64,000 bases of DNA from positions 99,705,001 through 99,769,000 of the forward strand of contig NC_134142.1 of NCBI RefSeq assembly GCF_033958435.1, read 5' to 3'. Below, in pieces: positions 1-11,799 of the stretch; within the stretch, counting starts at the first letter, position 1; each line of letters opens with the position of its first letter. Both the position numbers and the translations under genes were made by a program. The stretch comes from Carettochelys insculpta (taxonomy: Eukaryota > Chordata > Testudines > Carettochelyidae). Under the pieces are notes generated by a model. That model saw nothing but the letters and a program-made list of their open reading frames with translations, did no database searches and was not told the origin of the DNA.

Positions 1-660
1 AAAGAGTGTGAACAATCAAAGCTTCCACACAAGCAAGACACAGCTTTCAGTCTAATGTCTTGCCTGTTGTAGCAAACATGCACGCCACTTACTAACAGTG
101 AATCAAAATACACAGAGCTTTCCATCTGCTGCTATATAAACTTCACTCCAATGTGTTTTTATAAAGAGGGTCCTTACCATTTGTCACTGAACTGCAGCCC
201 TCTCTCTCAGGGGATGAAGACTGTTGCCTTTAAACAGCATACAATATTACTGCACAACAGAACATGCAAGATATGCAACTGAAACTCTTTCATTTATTAC
301 TCAGTAGGAGATTAGGCAGCACACAGCGATTACTGTTTCTACCTGCAGAAAAAATGTCATGGACCTTTCAATGATACAGTTGTGAGCAGTTGGGATTTAC
401 ATCCCATTGTGAAAATGGCAACCATAACATCACTATACTGTCTAATGCTGTTGATTTAGTACTGACTCAGAGTGATGGGTAAATCATCATGGCCATTTTT
501 TGAAGGGCGCCTGGACTTCAAAAAGTTGCACATGCAGAAGTCCATGGGGCTGGATTTAATGCATTGGAGGATGCTGAGGGAGTTGGAAGATGGAATTGCA
601 GAGCCTTTGGCCATTATCTTTGAAAACTCATGGGCTGCTTCTACTCATGCACAATCTTCC
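1..660. other. AT-rich sequence, no gene seen
   Basis: I see no coding region, RNA gene or recognisable transposon. Short open frames here begin at non-ATG codons and show no protein-like motifs. Confidence 0.5.
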
Positions 661-709
661 AGAAGATGATCCTCTGGAAGATGTCTTCCGGAGGATCATC
701 ATCTGGATG
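656..709. repeat. Short perfect-looking hairpin
   Basis: Two 16-bp arms (665-680 and 685-700) are inverted copies with one mismatch, separated by four bases. Weaker pairing extends a few bases outward on each side. Neighbouring sequence (about 480-960) contains repeated TTCCAGAA-like words in both orientations, which suggests the core of a degraded foldback DNA transposon, but no termini or target duplication were found. Confidence 0.5.
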
Positions 710-1040
710 AGCACATCTACATGCTAAATGCACCCCTGAAAGAGCCTCCCTTTCTTCCAGAAAAGCACATCGACACATGCACTGGCACTCTTCTGGAAGA
801 AAAGGTCAGGAAACGGTGTCGATGGGGTGGCATGGCTGTAAAGCCCTTCCGGGGCCACCAGCCACATGGCCCTTTAAAGGGGCAAGTCCAAACAGACTTT
901 CCCTGCACAAGCTGCCAAGGCCTGCTGAGCTGCTAGCAGCAAGGCAGACCCAGGTCGCTGTCCTGTGGATCCTAACCAGCTGGCATGGACCCCCAGCAAC
1001 TGCAGGCCAGTTGTCTTGCCCTATGATTCTCAGATTCTAG

Positions 1041-2020
1041 GACTTTCCTTTTATATCTCATCTATATTGACAAATCCAGGTATTGGATCTACTTGGGCTC
1101 ATTGAAAATTTCAGTTTCTTCAACAAAACCGATCGTATAGTTGAATTATAACTTCATGATAGTAGAACCAAATTTTCTTTTCTTATGGAATGTGACAAAA
1201 ATGGAGCCTGAAGTCATATGGAAGCAAGCAAACATTTAACTGTCCTTAAATTACTATTCATAGTTCTATCAGCAAATGATGACTCTAGCTATATTTCACA
1301 GTATAAATGACTTACATAATTGAGCTGAAGAAGTCTCACACCACACTAGTTGGTCAATTAGCTCTTAAATTATGTATGCTTTCTTGATTAGAAAACATTA
1401 TTTTTTTTCTTTTTACATAAGGTCCCTAGTCCTAAATATGCCCTTATTATATTTCAAATTACTGCTTATATTTGTACATAGAAGCTATATGGAATGGAGA
1501 TTTTTCTATTAACAATCTATATTTCTGGATTCAAAAATCAGCTTTATTTCCTCCATGTGTAAATGAATTATAGATGGATGAATCAATGGGTACATAATTC
1601 TAGGATGAGAAGCAACTGAGAGACAAATATGCTGAGACCATCAACACAAAAATCTGCATATTTATAAAGATAGCTACAGCAACACTGTTTTAAAGTTAAT
1701 GTTATCCTGGGGCTTAATTACTTGTGACTTTGCTTGTGTGAGCTAGTGCTAGTTTCCAACAAGAAGGTGTAATTGCCTCAGAAAATGTATTTGTATATGT
1801 ATCCAATAGTTACACATCCCATGCACAAACTTTCATTTAAAAATCAGTGAACATGTATAAGAAAAATGGAAATAATTTTAAAAACTGATTTCACACACAA
1901 TAAAGTTAACAATGTAATATATTCACATCTTAGAAGATTTGGATATTATTTCCAGGCATGCTTACCTTTTCTAATGTAATATCCCTGAAAATTTGTAGAA
2001 GACAGGACCCAAATTAATAA
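1041..2020. other. AT-rich sequence, nothing recognised
   Basis: No gene, RNA or transposon could be supported in this stretch. Confidence 0.5.
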
Positions 2021-2047
2021 ATAAATTTACAGAATCTCAGAATCTGG

Positions 2048-2073
2048 GCTCTCTCTCTCTCTCTCTCTCTCTG
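2048..2073 (+). repeat. (CT)n microsatellite
   Basis: An uninterrupted run of CT dinucleotides adjoins the left edge of the foldback Penelope-like fragment. A GA tract at about 3118-3127 sits at the mirror-image position on the other side. Confidence 0.85.
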
Positions 2074-3030
2074 TAAAAACAAAAAAAGCTGTCAAGTAGC
2101 ACTTTAAAGACTAACAAAATAATTTATTAGGTGAGCTTTCGTGGGACAGACCCACTTCTTCAGACCATAGCCATACCAGAACAGACTCAATATTTAAGGC
2201 ACAGAGAACCAAAAACAGTAATCAAGGTGGACAAATCAGAAAAAAAATGATCAAGGTGAGCAAATCAGAGAGTAGAGGGGCAGAAGGAGGGTGGGAAGTC
2301 AAGAATTAGATTAAGCCAAGTATGCAAACAAGCCCCTATAGTGACCCAGAAAATTTCCATCCTGGTTCAAACCACATGTTAATGTGTCAAATTTGAATAT
2401 AAAAGAGAGTTCAGCAGTCTCTCTTTCAAGCGTGTTGTGAAAATTCCTCTTCAGTAGCACGCAAACTCTTAAGTCATTAACAGACTGGCCCACTCCATTA
2501 AAATGCCAGCTAGCAGGTTTGTGGATCAGGAGTGTTTTATGTCTGTTTTGTGCCATTAACTCTTTGTCTAAGACGTTCCTTGCAACAAAGCCCACTGCCA
2601 GCTTTGTCCACATATCCTTTCTGGAGATACCATCACTGGACCTAACCAGATTATTCACAGAATTACAGGCACATTCTCATGTTCCTCAACTAACCTCATA
2701 CATGCCATTATGTGCCAACAATGTCCAGATGCTTTGCATATTAGACAGACTTCAAACTCTCTTAGACAAAGAGTTAATGGGCACAAAACAGACATAAAAA
2801 CACTCCTGATCCACAAACCTGTTAGCCAGTATTTTAATGGAGTGGGCCATTCTGTTAATGACTTAAGAGTTTACTCTCTGATTTGCTCACCTTGATAATT
2901 TTTTTTTCTGATTTGTCCACCTAGATGACTGGTTTTGGTTCTCTGTGCCTTAAATATTGAGTCTGTTCTGGTATGGCTTGACTCTTTTTTGTTTTTATAG
3001 TATATAGACTAGCACGGCGTGTTCTCTGTT
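2074..3030. mobile_element. Penelope-like element, foldback fragment
   Basis: Two head-to-head remnants of the same Penelope-like retroelement. The minus-strand part (about 2085-2660) encodes the C-terminal GIY-YIG region, with the recognisable words HKPASWHFNGVGQSVNDLRV and LERETAELSFIFKF. The plus-strand part (about 2690-3000) repeats CQQCPDALHIRQTSNSLRQR and then the element's 3' tail. Both outer ends carry the family tail that includes the words AGCACTTTAAAGACTA and GGTGAGCTTTCGTGGGAC, in inverted orientation. Both coding pieces are truncated and mutated, for example IGQ to IRQ at the nuclease motif, so this copy is dead. Terminal tails in inverted orientation are also seen in the two larger copies in this window. 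Confidence 0.85.
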
Positions 3031-3049
3031 ACTTTTCTCTATGTGTGTG

Positions 3050-3127
3050 TTGCATGTATATATACAGATAGATAGATAGATATAGATATATCTATGTAGA
3101 TATATACATATATATATAGAGAGAGAG
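3050..3127. repeat. TA/GATA/GA simple repeat tract
   Basis: A mixed microsatellite of TATATA, AGATAGATAGAT and GAGAGA motifs, just inside the right flank of the palindrome. Confidence 0.8.
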
Positions 3128-3528
3128 TCCCGATTCTGAGATGCTGTAAATTGGTACAGTTCCTTTTACTTCAATGTATCTATGCTGCTTTATACCAGAT
3201 ATACATCTGGGCCTATGGTAATTCAGGCAATTATTCAGGAAACAAACACTTAAGTTTGTTCCTATTCAGCATAGTGTTTAGGCATACGCATTAGTTCTGT
3301 TTTCCAGAATCAGGACTTAAAACAGCTAGAGATAAGCCAATAATAGGAAATAAGCATATGTATTTTAAAAAGCACTTATTAAGTAACAAAAGTTAATTCC
3401 AAGTTTTTGTCATTATTTGCCTTCATAGTCATACTTTTGAAATGGCAATCCATCTATTTCTAAACCATCTAAAGAATTATCACTTATTTGACTTTGTTTG
3501 CTTTTGCATCTTTAGTAAAATACCCCAG

Positions 3529-3666
3529 TTGAGCAGAATTTTAACAAGTTTGTGAATTATTGTAAGAAGCTACACGGCAGCAAGGAGAAGAAAGCTGCTG
3601 AAGTTCTGGAAATGAAAGAAAATGTCATCTATAATTACATGCAAGCTGTTTGCTACCTGAAAACAA
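3529..3666 (+). other. Exon-like open frame, unassigned
   Basis: A reading frame opens after a stop at 3516 and runs to 3713. Within it, 3529-3666 is preceded by a pyrimidine-containing stretch ending in CCCCAG and followed by GTATTT, so it could be a spliced exon. The predicted peptide is lysine-rich and looks helical (for example KKLHGSKEKKAAEVLEMKEN, then YNYMQAVCYLK), unlike the low-complexity translations nearby. I do not recognise the family. A chance open frame or a fragment of an old retrocopy is equally possible. Confidence 0.25.
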
Positions 3667-3926
3667 GTATTTCACGCCACAAAACTTATTATAATCAGAA
3701 CTCTAATTGCTATTAAACTTATAAAAGACACAACATAAAATTGGAAACAGATTATGCTGTCTTTGTTTTCCTAGGAAAGAGATAACATTAAGGAAGCATG
3801 CAACTTCTGTTGTCTATTCTAGTTCCCTTAATCTGATCTCAAAAGTATTCAGCCACTGTTCTTACCCCTTTAATCATATCTTAGGCATATATGGATGTTT
3901 CACTACTCAATTTGGACTCAAGTCTA

Positions 3927-4178
3927 CTAACATTCCTCCTCAAGTATGCTTTTGTTTTTAGGGTCACCCTGAATTATCCTGTCTTTCTCTAGGTCAAATA
4001 TCACATGCTTCAGCACATGCCATCTGGACAAAAAATCATGGTAATCATTCTCAGGAACAAATTCAATTTCCAGCCTTTTTTCTTCATCCATCTGCTTCTC
4101 CTCCTCCTTCAGACCTTTGGGAGAATGGGCATCCATTAATTCAGGAATCAGGACAAGAATATACTGGTTCTTGTGATA
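3927..4178 (-). other. Exon-like open frame, unassigned
   Basis: On the minus strand a frame is open for about 83 codons, from an AG at about 4178 to a stop at 3927. An in-frame TAA lies just upstream. The peptide has a globular composition (YILVLIPELMDAHSPKG, then EIEFVPENDYHDFLSRWHVL), with charged and aromatic residues interspersed. An internal ATG at 4136 could start a 69-residue peptide. I do not recognise the protein. It lies on the strand opposite the exon-like frame at 3529-3666, so both cannot belong to one gene. A pseudogene fragment is possible. Confidence 0.25.
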
Positions 4179-4383
4179 TTCATTTTAATGATGTTAATAT
4201 GTATGAACTCTGCAATTCCATAGGAGCGAAGTCTACAGTAATTTGCCATTATCCTTGAGCTGTGGAATGTTACATTTCTGTCTTAATGTTCTATGGAAAA
4301 TGCAAGAGCAAATGCAATTAATTACCCTTATCAGTTATACTCTTCTGGCTTAGCTTTATTTAAATTAGTATATTACTTATATT

Positions 4384-4560
4384 ATGGATGAAGTCCTGGC
4401 CTCATTAAAATTAAATGGGAGTTTTGCCACTGAATTCCATAGGGCCAGGATTTCACCTTATAAGGTCAAATTCTCCTTTATTTTATTGCAGAGTAAGTCC
4501 ACTAATTTGAAAGCAGTCATTCTGATTTACATCAGTATAAATGAAAGGACAGTCAGGCCT
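4384..4560. repeat. Possible old amniote dispersed repeat
   Basis: Words such as GTCCTGGCCTCATTAAAATT, GGGAGTTTTGCCACTGA and GGGCCAGGATTTCACC form a weak inverted pair. They resemble old dispersed repeats common in turtle and bird DNA. Similar fragments occur near 21286, 21716, 23225, 35341 and 37170. The assignment is by resemblance only. Confidence 0.35.
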
Positions 4561-4599
4561 GTGTATTTTATTTCAAAAATATTTTAAATGAAACAGTAA

Positions 4600-5281
4600 A
4601 GCTGCGTCTACACGTGCACGCTACTTCGAAGTAGCGGCACCAACTTCGAAATAGCGCCCGTCGCGTCTACACGCGTCTGGCGCTATTTCGAAGTTAACTT
4701 CGACGTTAGGCGGCGAGACGTCGAAGTCGCTAACCTCATGAGGAGATAGGAATAGCGCCCTACTTCGACGTTCAACGTCGAAGTAGGGACCGTGTAGACG
4801 ATCCGCGTCCCGCAACGTCGAAATTGCTGGGTCCTCCATGGCGGCCATCAGCTGGGGGGTTGAGAGATGCTCTCTCTCCAGCCCCTGCGGGGCTCTATGG
4901 TCACCGTGGGCAGCAGCCCTTAGCCCAGGGCTTCTGGCTGCTTCTGCGGCAGCTGGGGATCTATGCTGCAGGGACAGGGTCTGCAACCAGTTGTCAGCTC
5001 TGTGGATCTTGTGTTGTTTAGTGCAACTGTGTCTGGGAGGGGCCCTTTAAGGGAGCGTCTTGCTGTTGAGTCCGCCCTGTGACCCTGTCTGCAGCTGTGC
5101 CTGGCATCCCTATTTCGATGTGTGCTACTTTGACGTGTAGACGTTCCCTCGCTGCGCCTATTTCGATGTTGGGCTGAGCAACGTCGAAGTTGAACATCGA
5201 CGTTGCCGGCCCTGGAGGACGTGTAGACGTTATTCATCGAAATAGCCTATTTCGATGTTGGCTGCACGTGTAGACGTAGCC
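4600..5281 (-). mobile_element. Harbinger-type nonautonomous element, copy A
   Basis: A GC-rich 682-bp element with terminal inverted repeats (GCTGCGTCTACACGTGCACG at the left, the matching ACGTGTAGACGTAGC at the right). It is flanked by the 3-bp direct repeat TAA (4597-4599 and 5282-5284). Subterminal TTCGAAGT and TTTCGATGT words repeat in both orientations. The minus strand contains a 121-codon frame (4621-4986) present at the same length in all four family copies. Terminal similarity to the Harbinger at 49088 and the 3-bp duplication point to the PIF/Harbinger superfamily. No transposase is encoded. Confidence 0.85.
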
Positions 5282-5313
5282 TAAGAGAACAGCTCTTGAA
5301 CTTCTTTTAAACC

Positions 5314-5673
5314 TAGGGTGCCCATCCATCCTGTACTGGGGAGGATGGTCCCGTATTTGGGATGCCATAAAGATGTCCCAACTTATTTTTTAAAAGGGAA
5401 TAATTGTCCCATATATGCCCCCCCCAGCCTCGGGGAAGCAGGGGGGAGTGTGGGCAGCTGCCACTTCCCCAGGGCTCCCAGTGAGACTGGCAGCTGCTGC
5501 TTCCCCAGGCTCCTGGGCATCACTGTTGGCTGCAGCTTTCTTGGGCTCCCGGGGAGACCCAGAGGCTGCTGCTTCTCTGGGGCTCCTGGGGAGCTCTGGG
5601 CGGCTTCCCCAGGGATCTGGGGGAGGGCCAACAGCTGCCACCATATCTGGGACAGGGAGATATGGTCGCCCTA
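5314..5673. mobile_element. hAT-type nonautonomous element
   Basis: A 360-bp element with ends TAGGGTGCCCAT and (reverse complement) TAGGGCGACCAT. It is flanked by the perfect 8-bp duplication TTTAAACC at 5306-5313 and 5674-5681. An 8-bp target duplication is characteristic of hAT transposons. The GC-rich interior gives several overlapping open frames on both strands, which I regard as non-coding. Confidence 0.85.
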
Positions 5674-5681
5674 TTTAAACC

Positions 5682-6140
5682 AATCATACTAGAAGTGTGT
5701 AAACTAAAGGAGGTATAACAAAGGTGAACACACTAACTCTGAATTGGGGATATGCTACCATACTAGAGCTAACTATGTTCTATGCAGGTCTAATTCATCC
5801 CTGTGCAGAGGGGCAGTAAAAGGACTAAATAATGCTCAGATTCAACTCAAGCCCTATATATGTCCTTAAGTGGGATTCTAGAGGTACAAAATGAGTACCT
5901 CTTGTGCCGGCACTTTGCACAGGGTGAGTTTCGTGTCCAAGCAAATGACATATGCCAGTAGTGTACAAGACTCCTCACTGCTCCTTGGTGCTTATTGAAG
6001 AAGATATTAGGAGTTGAACATAGTACAAAATTATAAGAAGGGCTAAGTTCCTTGCACTGCTACAGAAATAAAACTGATAAGGGGGACAATGTGGGGAGAA
6101 GTACAGCTCATGGGCACTGGGTATGCAGGCCTTTACACAC
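5682..6140. other. No gene or element recognised
   Basis: Ordinary mid-GC sequence between the hAT element and Harbinger-type copy B. Confidence 0.5.
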
Positions 6141-6143
6141 ATG

Positions 6144-6834
6144 GGCTACGTCTACACGTGCACACTACATCAAAATAGCTTATTTCGATGTAGTGACTAT
6201 TTAACGTCTACACGTCCTCCAGGGCTGGCAACGTCGACGTTCAACTTCGACGTTGGGCAGCACCACATCGAAATAGGCGCTGCGAGGGAACGTCTACACG
6301 CCAAAGTGGCACACATCGAAATAAGGGTGCCAGGAACAGCTGCAGACAGGGTCACAGGGCGGACTCAACAGCAAGCCACTCCCTTAAAGGGCCCCTCCCA
6401 GACACAGTTGCACTAAACAACACAAGATCCACAGAGCCAACAACTGGTTGCAGACCCTGTGCATGCAGCATGGATCCCCCGCTGCCGCAGCAGCAGCCAG
6501 AAGCCCTGGGCTAAGGGCTGCTGCCCACGGTGACCATAGAGCCCCGCAGGGGCTGGAGAGAGAGCGTCTCTCAACCCCTCAGCTGATGGCCGCCATGGTG
6601 GACCCCGCTATTTCGATGTTGTGGGACAGGGATCGTCTACACATGCCCTACCTCGACATTCAGCTTCGAAGTAGGGCGCTATTCCCATCCCCTTATGGGG
6701 TTAGTGACTTCGACTTCTCACCGCCTAACATCGATTTCAACTTTGAAATAGTGCCCAACACATGTAGCCATGACGGGCGCTATTTCGAAGTTGGCACGGC
6801 TACTTCGAAGTAGCGTGCATGTGTAGACGCGGCC
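6144..6834 (+). mobile_element. Harbinger-type nonautonomous element, copy B
   Basis: A 691-bp copy in opposite orientation to copy A. The left end is GGCTACGTCTACACGTGCAC, the right end is its inverted counterpart ending GCGGCC, and the 3-bp duplication ATG is at 6141-6143 and 6835-6837. The 121-codon frame is at 6448-6813 and a second shared frame starts near 6190. Many CpG sites survive, suggesting a fairly young insertion. Confidence 0.85.
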
Positions 6835-6837
6835 ATG

Positions 6838-8427
6838 GAGTTACATTAACTCCAGACAAATAGCACTGTTGTCATGCTCTAACGATTTCAAACTTGATCT
6901 GAAATCTCTTGCTTTCTTTAAGGTTTAGATCCATTTTTAGGATTCAACCATTTCCCCAGTTCATATTATTATTTTAATGCTTAAGCTGAAATGTCCTAAG
7001 TTAATTCACAATATTTTTGATCTACAAGTGCTGTTCCTTTGATTAATTTCCTCTTTCTCATCCCTTACATTTTCTGCAGGTTTTCTCACTGCTTGCTGAG
7101 TGGGTGATTAACTCATCCTAGTGAGACCACAACTTCCCCCTGGGAACTAAGCAATTTTATGATGTCCTTAGCTCCAGTGACCTGAAGGCTGTGATGCTAA
7201 GTCCACCCTTGAACATACTTATACCCCGCTGGCTACCATGCTTTTGGATTAGATCAATAACTGCTTTCTTGCTTTCTAGTTGTAAAATCACAAAGGCAGC
7301 TTTCAAGTCACTGTATCAAATAGAAGCAATAGCAAACTAAGACAGAATACATACATTTTCTAGACATATGTAACCTAGACATCTCTAAAAAGGAAAAAAG
7401 GAATGGAGATGAAACACCTTTTTTGTTTTTTTTTTAATTTTAGTTAACTTGTCACAAAAACTTTCATACAGTTGAACTTAACACAGCCTATCAGGTGGTA
7501 GCCATTATAAACTTGACAGATGCTTTAAATTACTACATAAGTATTATTTGCAGTTATATCTTCTTACTATTTGGTAGAGCTGGTCAACATTTTTCATCCC
7601 AAAATGGCCATTGTTCAAAATGGGATTTGTATTTGTTTGTTTTGTTTTGACAAAATTGAAAAGCAAAAAATAAATGAATAGTTCTTTTGGGAGGATTTTG
7701 TTTCTCATTTTTCCCGGTATATCTTTTTTTTTTCCATTTCCCACTTCCCCCTTTCTCAGTGAGCAAAATGGTGTTTTCTTTCTTCATTCTTTCCTCAGGT
7801 CTCCCATATATTAAGGAAGATTTTGAAGCAGAGGCTACTATTTTAAAGGAAATCTGAATGGAATTCACTTGAAATGTATATGGCTTTACAAATGTTTAAC
7901 TAAATCAGACATCTCAGATGAAACCTTTTATAGATGCATTTTGGACATTCTTGCCTTCCTTAACTGCTCCATTTTATTCTTTTACCCACTGTCCTCCTCA
8001 AATTTCACAATGGCTTCTCCTACTCTTGTACCTCTTCCTCCTATATAAGCTTCCAACAGCCTCTGGTTCCCTCAAGCTCATGCTAGAGGACTGCGACTCT
8101 GACTAGTTATATAATCATGCAAAAATCTCAGCTTTCATTTAAAACAAAGTAAGTTTCTCTCACTCCTGATTGAAATAAAATGTAACACAAGTGTAACTGA
8201 TGAAGAAACAGCTTCTTGAAGAGACACTTTGTGTTAGTTAAAGAGAGGAGAGGCATTCACCCCCTCAAGCAAATACACCCCAGCTACTCAGATACTTACT
8301 ACAGGGGCCCTTGCTGCCACACATGAAGGTCCTGAGGGGAGGAGGGTTTCCTGCAGCACCCTGGCATTCAGGGAGTTGGGGTAGGGGTGGAGGACAAGGG
8401 ATCATGCTGTTGCCACTGTCTTTATGT
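6838..8427. other. AT-rich sequence, nothing recognised
   Basis: No supported gene. A T-rich stretch around 7560-7745 may be an old repeat, but I cannot assign it. The 66- and 94-residue frames there are low complexity. Confidence 0.5.
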
Positions 8428-8632
8428 CAGGGGAAACAGGCACTTCAGTGGTTTGAACCTTGGCCTGATAAGCCCAAGGTCATGAGCTCAGTCCTTGAGG
8501 GAGCCATTTAGGGATCTGGGGCAAATAGATGAAAAAAAATCTGTCAGTGTTGGTGATAGGTCCTGCTGTGAGGGCAGGGGACCAGATTTGATGACCTCTG
8601 AAAGTTTATTCCAGTTCTGTGAGATGGGTGTA
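8428..8632 (+). mobile_element. tRNA-derived SINE of cryptodiran Cry type
   Basis: The head resembles a tRNA gene. An A-box-like segment, CTTCAGTGGTTTGAACC, is followed by a B-box-like segment, GGTCATGAGCTCAGTCC. The body then has GAGGGAGCCATTTAGGGATC, TGGGGCAAATAGATG and TTGATGACCTCTGAAAG. This layout matches the RNA polymerase III SINE family known from cryptodiran turtles. The copy is diverged and is not a functional tRNA gene. Confidence 0.8.
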
Positions 8633-8858
8633 TCTCCATACTTTACCTAGATAACCAATGGTATGGCAACATTGTAGCCAGGTGTTGCATCTCCAGTGGC
8701 TTGGACTGAGTGTCTCATACATACCGCAGGGATCCAGGCTACCATCCACATTCACTGTGTTATATTGCTGTTCTTAATTTACTACCTCAAGTAGAGTGTA
8801 TGTGCCTGTCAGCCGATCAGTGGAACACTTGGTGGTGATGTTTATGGTGTGTCTAGGG

Positions 8859-9138
8859 CATAGGTTCTCAAACTGTGGATTGGACCCCAAAGTGGGTGGT
8901 GACCCTATTTCGTGGGGTCAGCAAGGTTGATATTGGCTGTGAGCCCCAGCAATTTGGAAGTCCAAGCCCCACTGCCCAGTGCTTCAGCTTTGGCCCCCCA
9001 ACCTGTGGCAGGACTCAGGCAGCAGGGCTCAGGCAGCAGGGCTCAGGCAGATTCACTTTTTGGTCCCCACTCCTAGGATTATATAGTAATTTTTGTTGTC
9101 GGAAGGATTCACAATGGAATGAAGTTTGAGAATCACTG
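8859..9138. mobile_element. hAT (Charlie-like) nonautonomous element
   Basis: A 280-bp element with ends CATAGGTTCTCAAACT and (reverse complement) CAGTGATTCTCAAACT. It is flanked by the perfect 8-bp duplication GTCTAGGG at 8851-8858 and 9139-9146. The TTCTCAAACT terminus is typical of Charlie-like hAT families. Confidence 0.9.
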
Positions 9139-9146
9139 GTCTAGGG

Positions 9147-11790
9147 CTGCGGATTGCCCTAAAGCAGCTTTGCCTTTCATTCATCTTTTTCATCACTCCA
9201 GAGGCATGAAGGAGCCACTGGAGGGGCTAAACATCTGGCAGATGTTTTCAGCACCTTCAGCACTACTGTAATAGAAATAATACATAATATTGCTAACAAT
9301 CCAATGAACGATTGTTATTCACTCAGCTGTGTCCATGACCATGAAAATTCAAGCCATAATGAATGTAGAAAACTCTATTTTCCCCCTCATTGCTCTCTTC
9401 TCCCTTTTTTCTGATGTATTCTTCTTATTTCTGGATAGAGATATGGTCCTTGCGTATCCTTCATCGCTTGCCTCACTTTAAATGGCTTCATCGACTATAA
9501 TGATAATTATGTTCTTCCAAAGCCCATTGCTTATCAAAATAAGTAAATAAAAGACAGCTTGCTTATCAAGCCAGATTTCCTCAAGCTCTCACAGGACACT
9601 ACAAGTAACAAAGTAGCAGAAATGACTAACATTAAATTACACAGATCAAATCCTTCAGATTTACCAGGAGCTCCATGGCATACTGCTGGTTGCTATGCAC
9701 AAAATCCCTATGATTTATTTCTGATGATGAAAAGATTAAGCAACATGATGCAGTACCGGACCTCACTAGACTAACTTAACATTAGTTGGCTCAACATTCT
9801 TGTACCTGCCAAATCTTAGATCAACATTGCTATCCATAATTCCATTTGCTGGTATTAAATGATAAAGTCCCCATACAGTACAGCATAACTTCCTGATAAC
9901 AAATAAAGTTAAATTCTTTATTACAAAAAAAAAAACAAAAAGAAAGAAAAGGAAATGTAGAGAGAAGTCAATCTATCTCTTTTGATGTTGCAGGGAAAGC
10001 AAAATGCAATTTTTTGGAGAAGCTTTTTCAACAAGACACTTCCATCACCCTCATACACCCACCTCCGTTACACCAGCTGCAGATAAAGCAATAAATAATT
10101 GTTTTAAAAAACCATTTAACAAACTCAGACATTTGTCTGACAATTTTACTGAAGTCCTTGAAATGTGGCAAAGTTGTTCTTGAAAACAAATTAAGTGCAG
10201 CATGTAACTAGAAGCTGCTGGGAGTTGGTCATATTCAGATTTTCTTTGTGGAAATAAGGAGTGAGTGCTGATACCAATAAAAGTTGTGCCTGCAATGGAC
10301 TTCAGATGGTGTTTTGTATTTTCCAGCAACAGAACCCCGGATAGGGTCAGACTTTCTCCCTGCAAGTTACACCCCCAGACACATGCATACACTTGGGAAT
10401 AACTGTGTGCTAGACTGCACACCAGTCTAGAAGGCTTGATAGTTCCTTTGTTGATAATTCCCATCCTTGGTCATGGACGCACAATTAGAAATCCAGTGAA
10501 ATCTAATTAAAGCAGTTAAGTGAAGGACTGTCAAGTGCAGCACGATAGAGAGATAAGCTGGTGTGTGTCTGTGTGCATACTTGCCTTTGGGGCTTGACTA
10601 AATAGACTTTAAGTAAAAATGAGAGCATTCGTCAAAATTTGGCCCAGATGGGACACTAATACATCCTGCTGGAACTCATTTATTAAGCTCTTAGTGGCAC
10701 TTTCTGCTCTCAGACACACTGACATATGTTTGTAGCAATTTCAGAGTAGCTGTTCTAAACTGATATCTGTAGAGCTGAGAAGAATCCTGCTCTCCGAATG
10801 ACCCTTGCAGTTCAGAATGCTTTCAGTGCATGGATTTCCCATTTAGGTTGATGAAAGTTCCACACATGCAGGGCCTACAGAATCATTTAGTGATGATGAC
10901 TCTCTCTCAACAGCTGTCTCTTGAACCCCAAGGGCACTGGTGACTGAAGAGCTTTAAAGACAGGAAAAGATATTCAGAAGTTTTCATCACCTCCTAGACT
11001 AACTTAGAGATTCATGCTTCACTAGTAATATCCTGTTTATACAGGCTTAGTCCATGGCACATGGTACAGAATTATGTTAGTTCTGTCTGAGAATACTGCA
11101 GTAATGAGACTATAATTTTAAACAGCATAATATATTGAAACCCACTTAAATAATTGACAAAGGGACAAACGTGTGAAAAGAATAGTCTTTCAGCCTGAAT
11201 TTGTATATATTTTAAGCAGATATTAATCTTGTGTGTATTTTAAGCAGATATTAATATTAAATAATATTAATTAATATTATCTGGGCTACAACTGGTAATC
11301 TGTTGATTCAAGTCAATCACAGCTAGGTCTACAGTGTTTTGTAAGTATACACTGATATCTTTGGTAGACAAGTACATTTTCTCCAGTTTAAGAGCATTGA
11401 TTTTATGAATCTCCCTTATCTCACATGCATCCCTGAGAAAACTCTGTATATTTAATTCAAGTTTTGTGAAGATTTTTTTCAAGAGGAAATATATCTGTGT
11501 ATTAAAAACATAGCAATATACCCAGGAACATTGTTGAAAGAATACAGTTGCCCTCTGTGAAAAGATGTTGGACCCATGAGCACTTTTAAAGAATTTTTTT
11601 ATGCTAACCACACATATGGGCCATACATCTGGGCTATAGCCTTAAACAATGTTTGTATGACCTGGTTACCACTTAGCTAACTCCCAAGCACATTTAACCA
11701 TGTTATAACCAAATCAGAGAACACCTATGGTCTAACTGCTCCCTTTGACTCAGCCTTTCTGCGTAGATGAGACCAAGTAACCACTGGCAC
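9147..11790. other. AT-rich sequence, nothing recognised
   Basis: No gene or transposon could be supported. Minus-strand open frames at 10051-10464 (137 codons) and 11267-11611 (114 codons) lack recognisable motifs and are probably chance. Confidence 0.45.
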
Positions 11791-11799
11791 TGATAGCCA

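Larger units (their letters stand above)
2024..3153. repeat. 1.1-kb imperfect palindrome
   Basis: About 25 bp of non-Penelope flank at 2024-2047 (core ATCTCAGAATC, GGG) reappears inverted at 3127-3153, outside the Penelope ends and outside the CT/GA tracts. The inverted arms therefore extend past the element into flanking sequence. Confidence 0.7.

Noticed and set aside
5314..5673. Protein-coding gene from overlapping 82-124 codon frames
   Set aside because: All lie inside a hAT element with perfect 8-bp duplication and arise from its GC-rich repeats on both strands.
8428..8632. tRNA gene
   Set aside because: The head has A- and B-box-like words but cannot fold as a tRNA and continues into a SINE body.
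10051..10464. 137-codon minus-strand frame
   Set aside because: No motif or protein-like domain; composition consistent with random open sequence.
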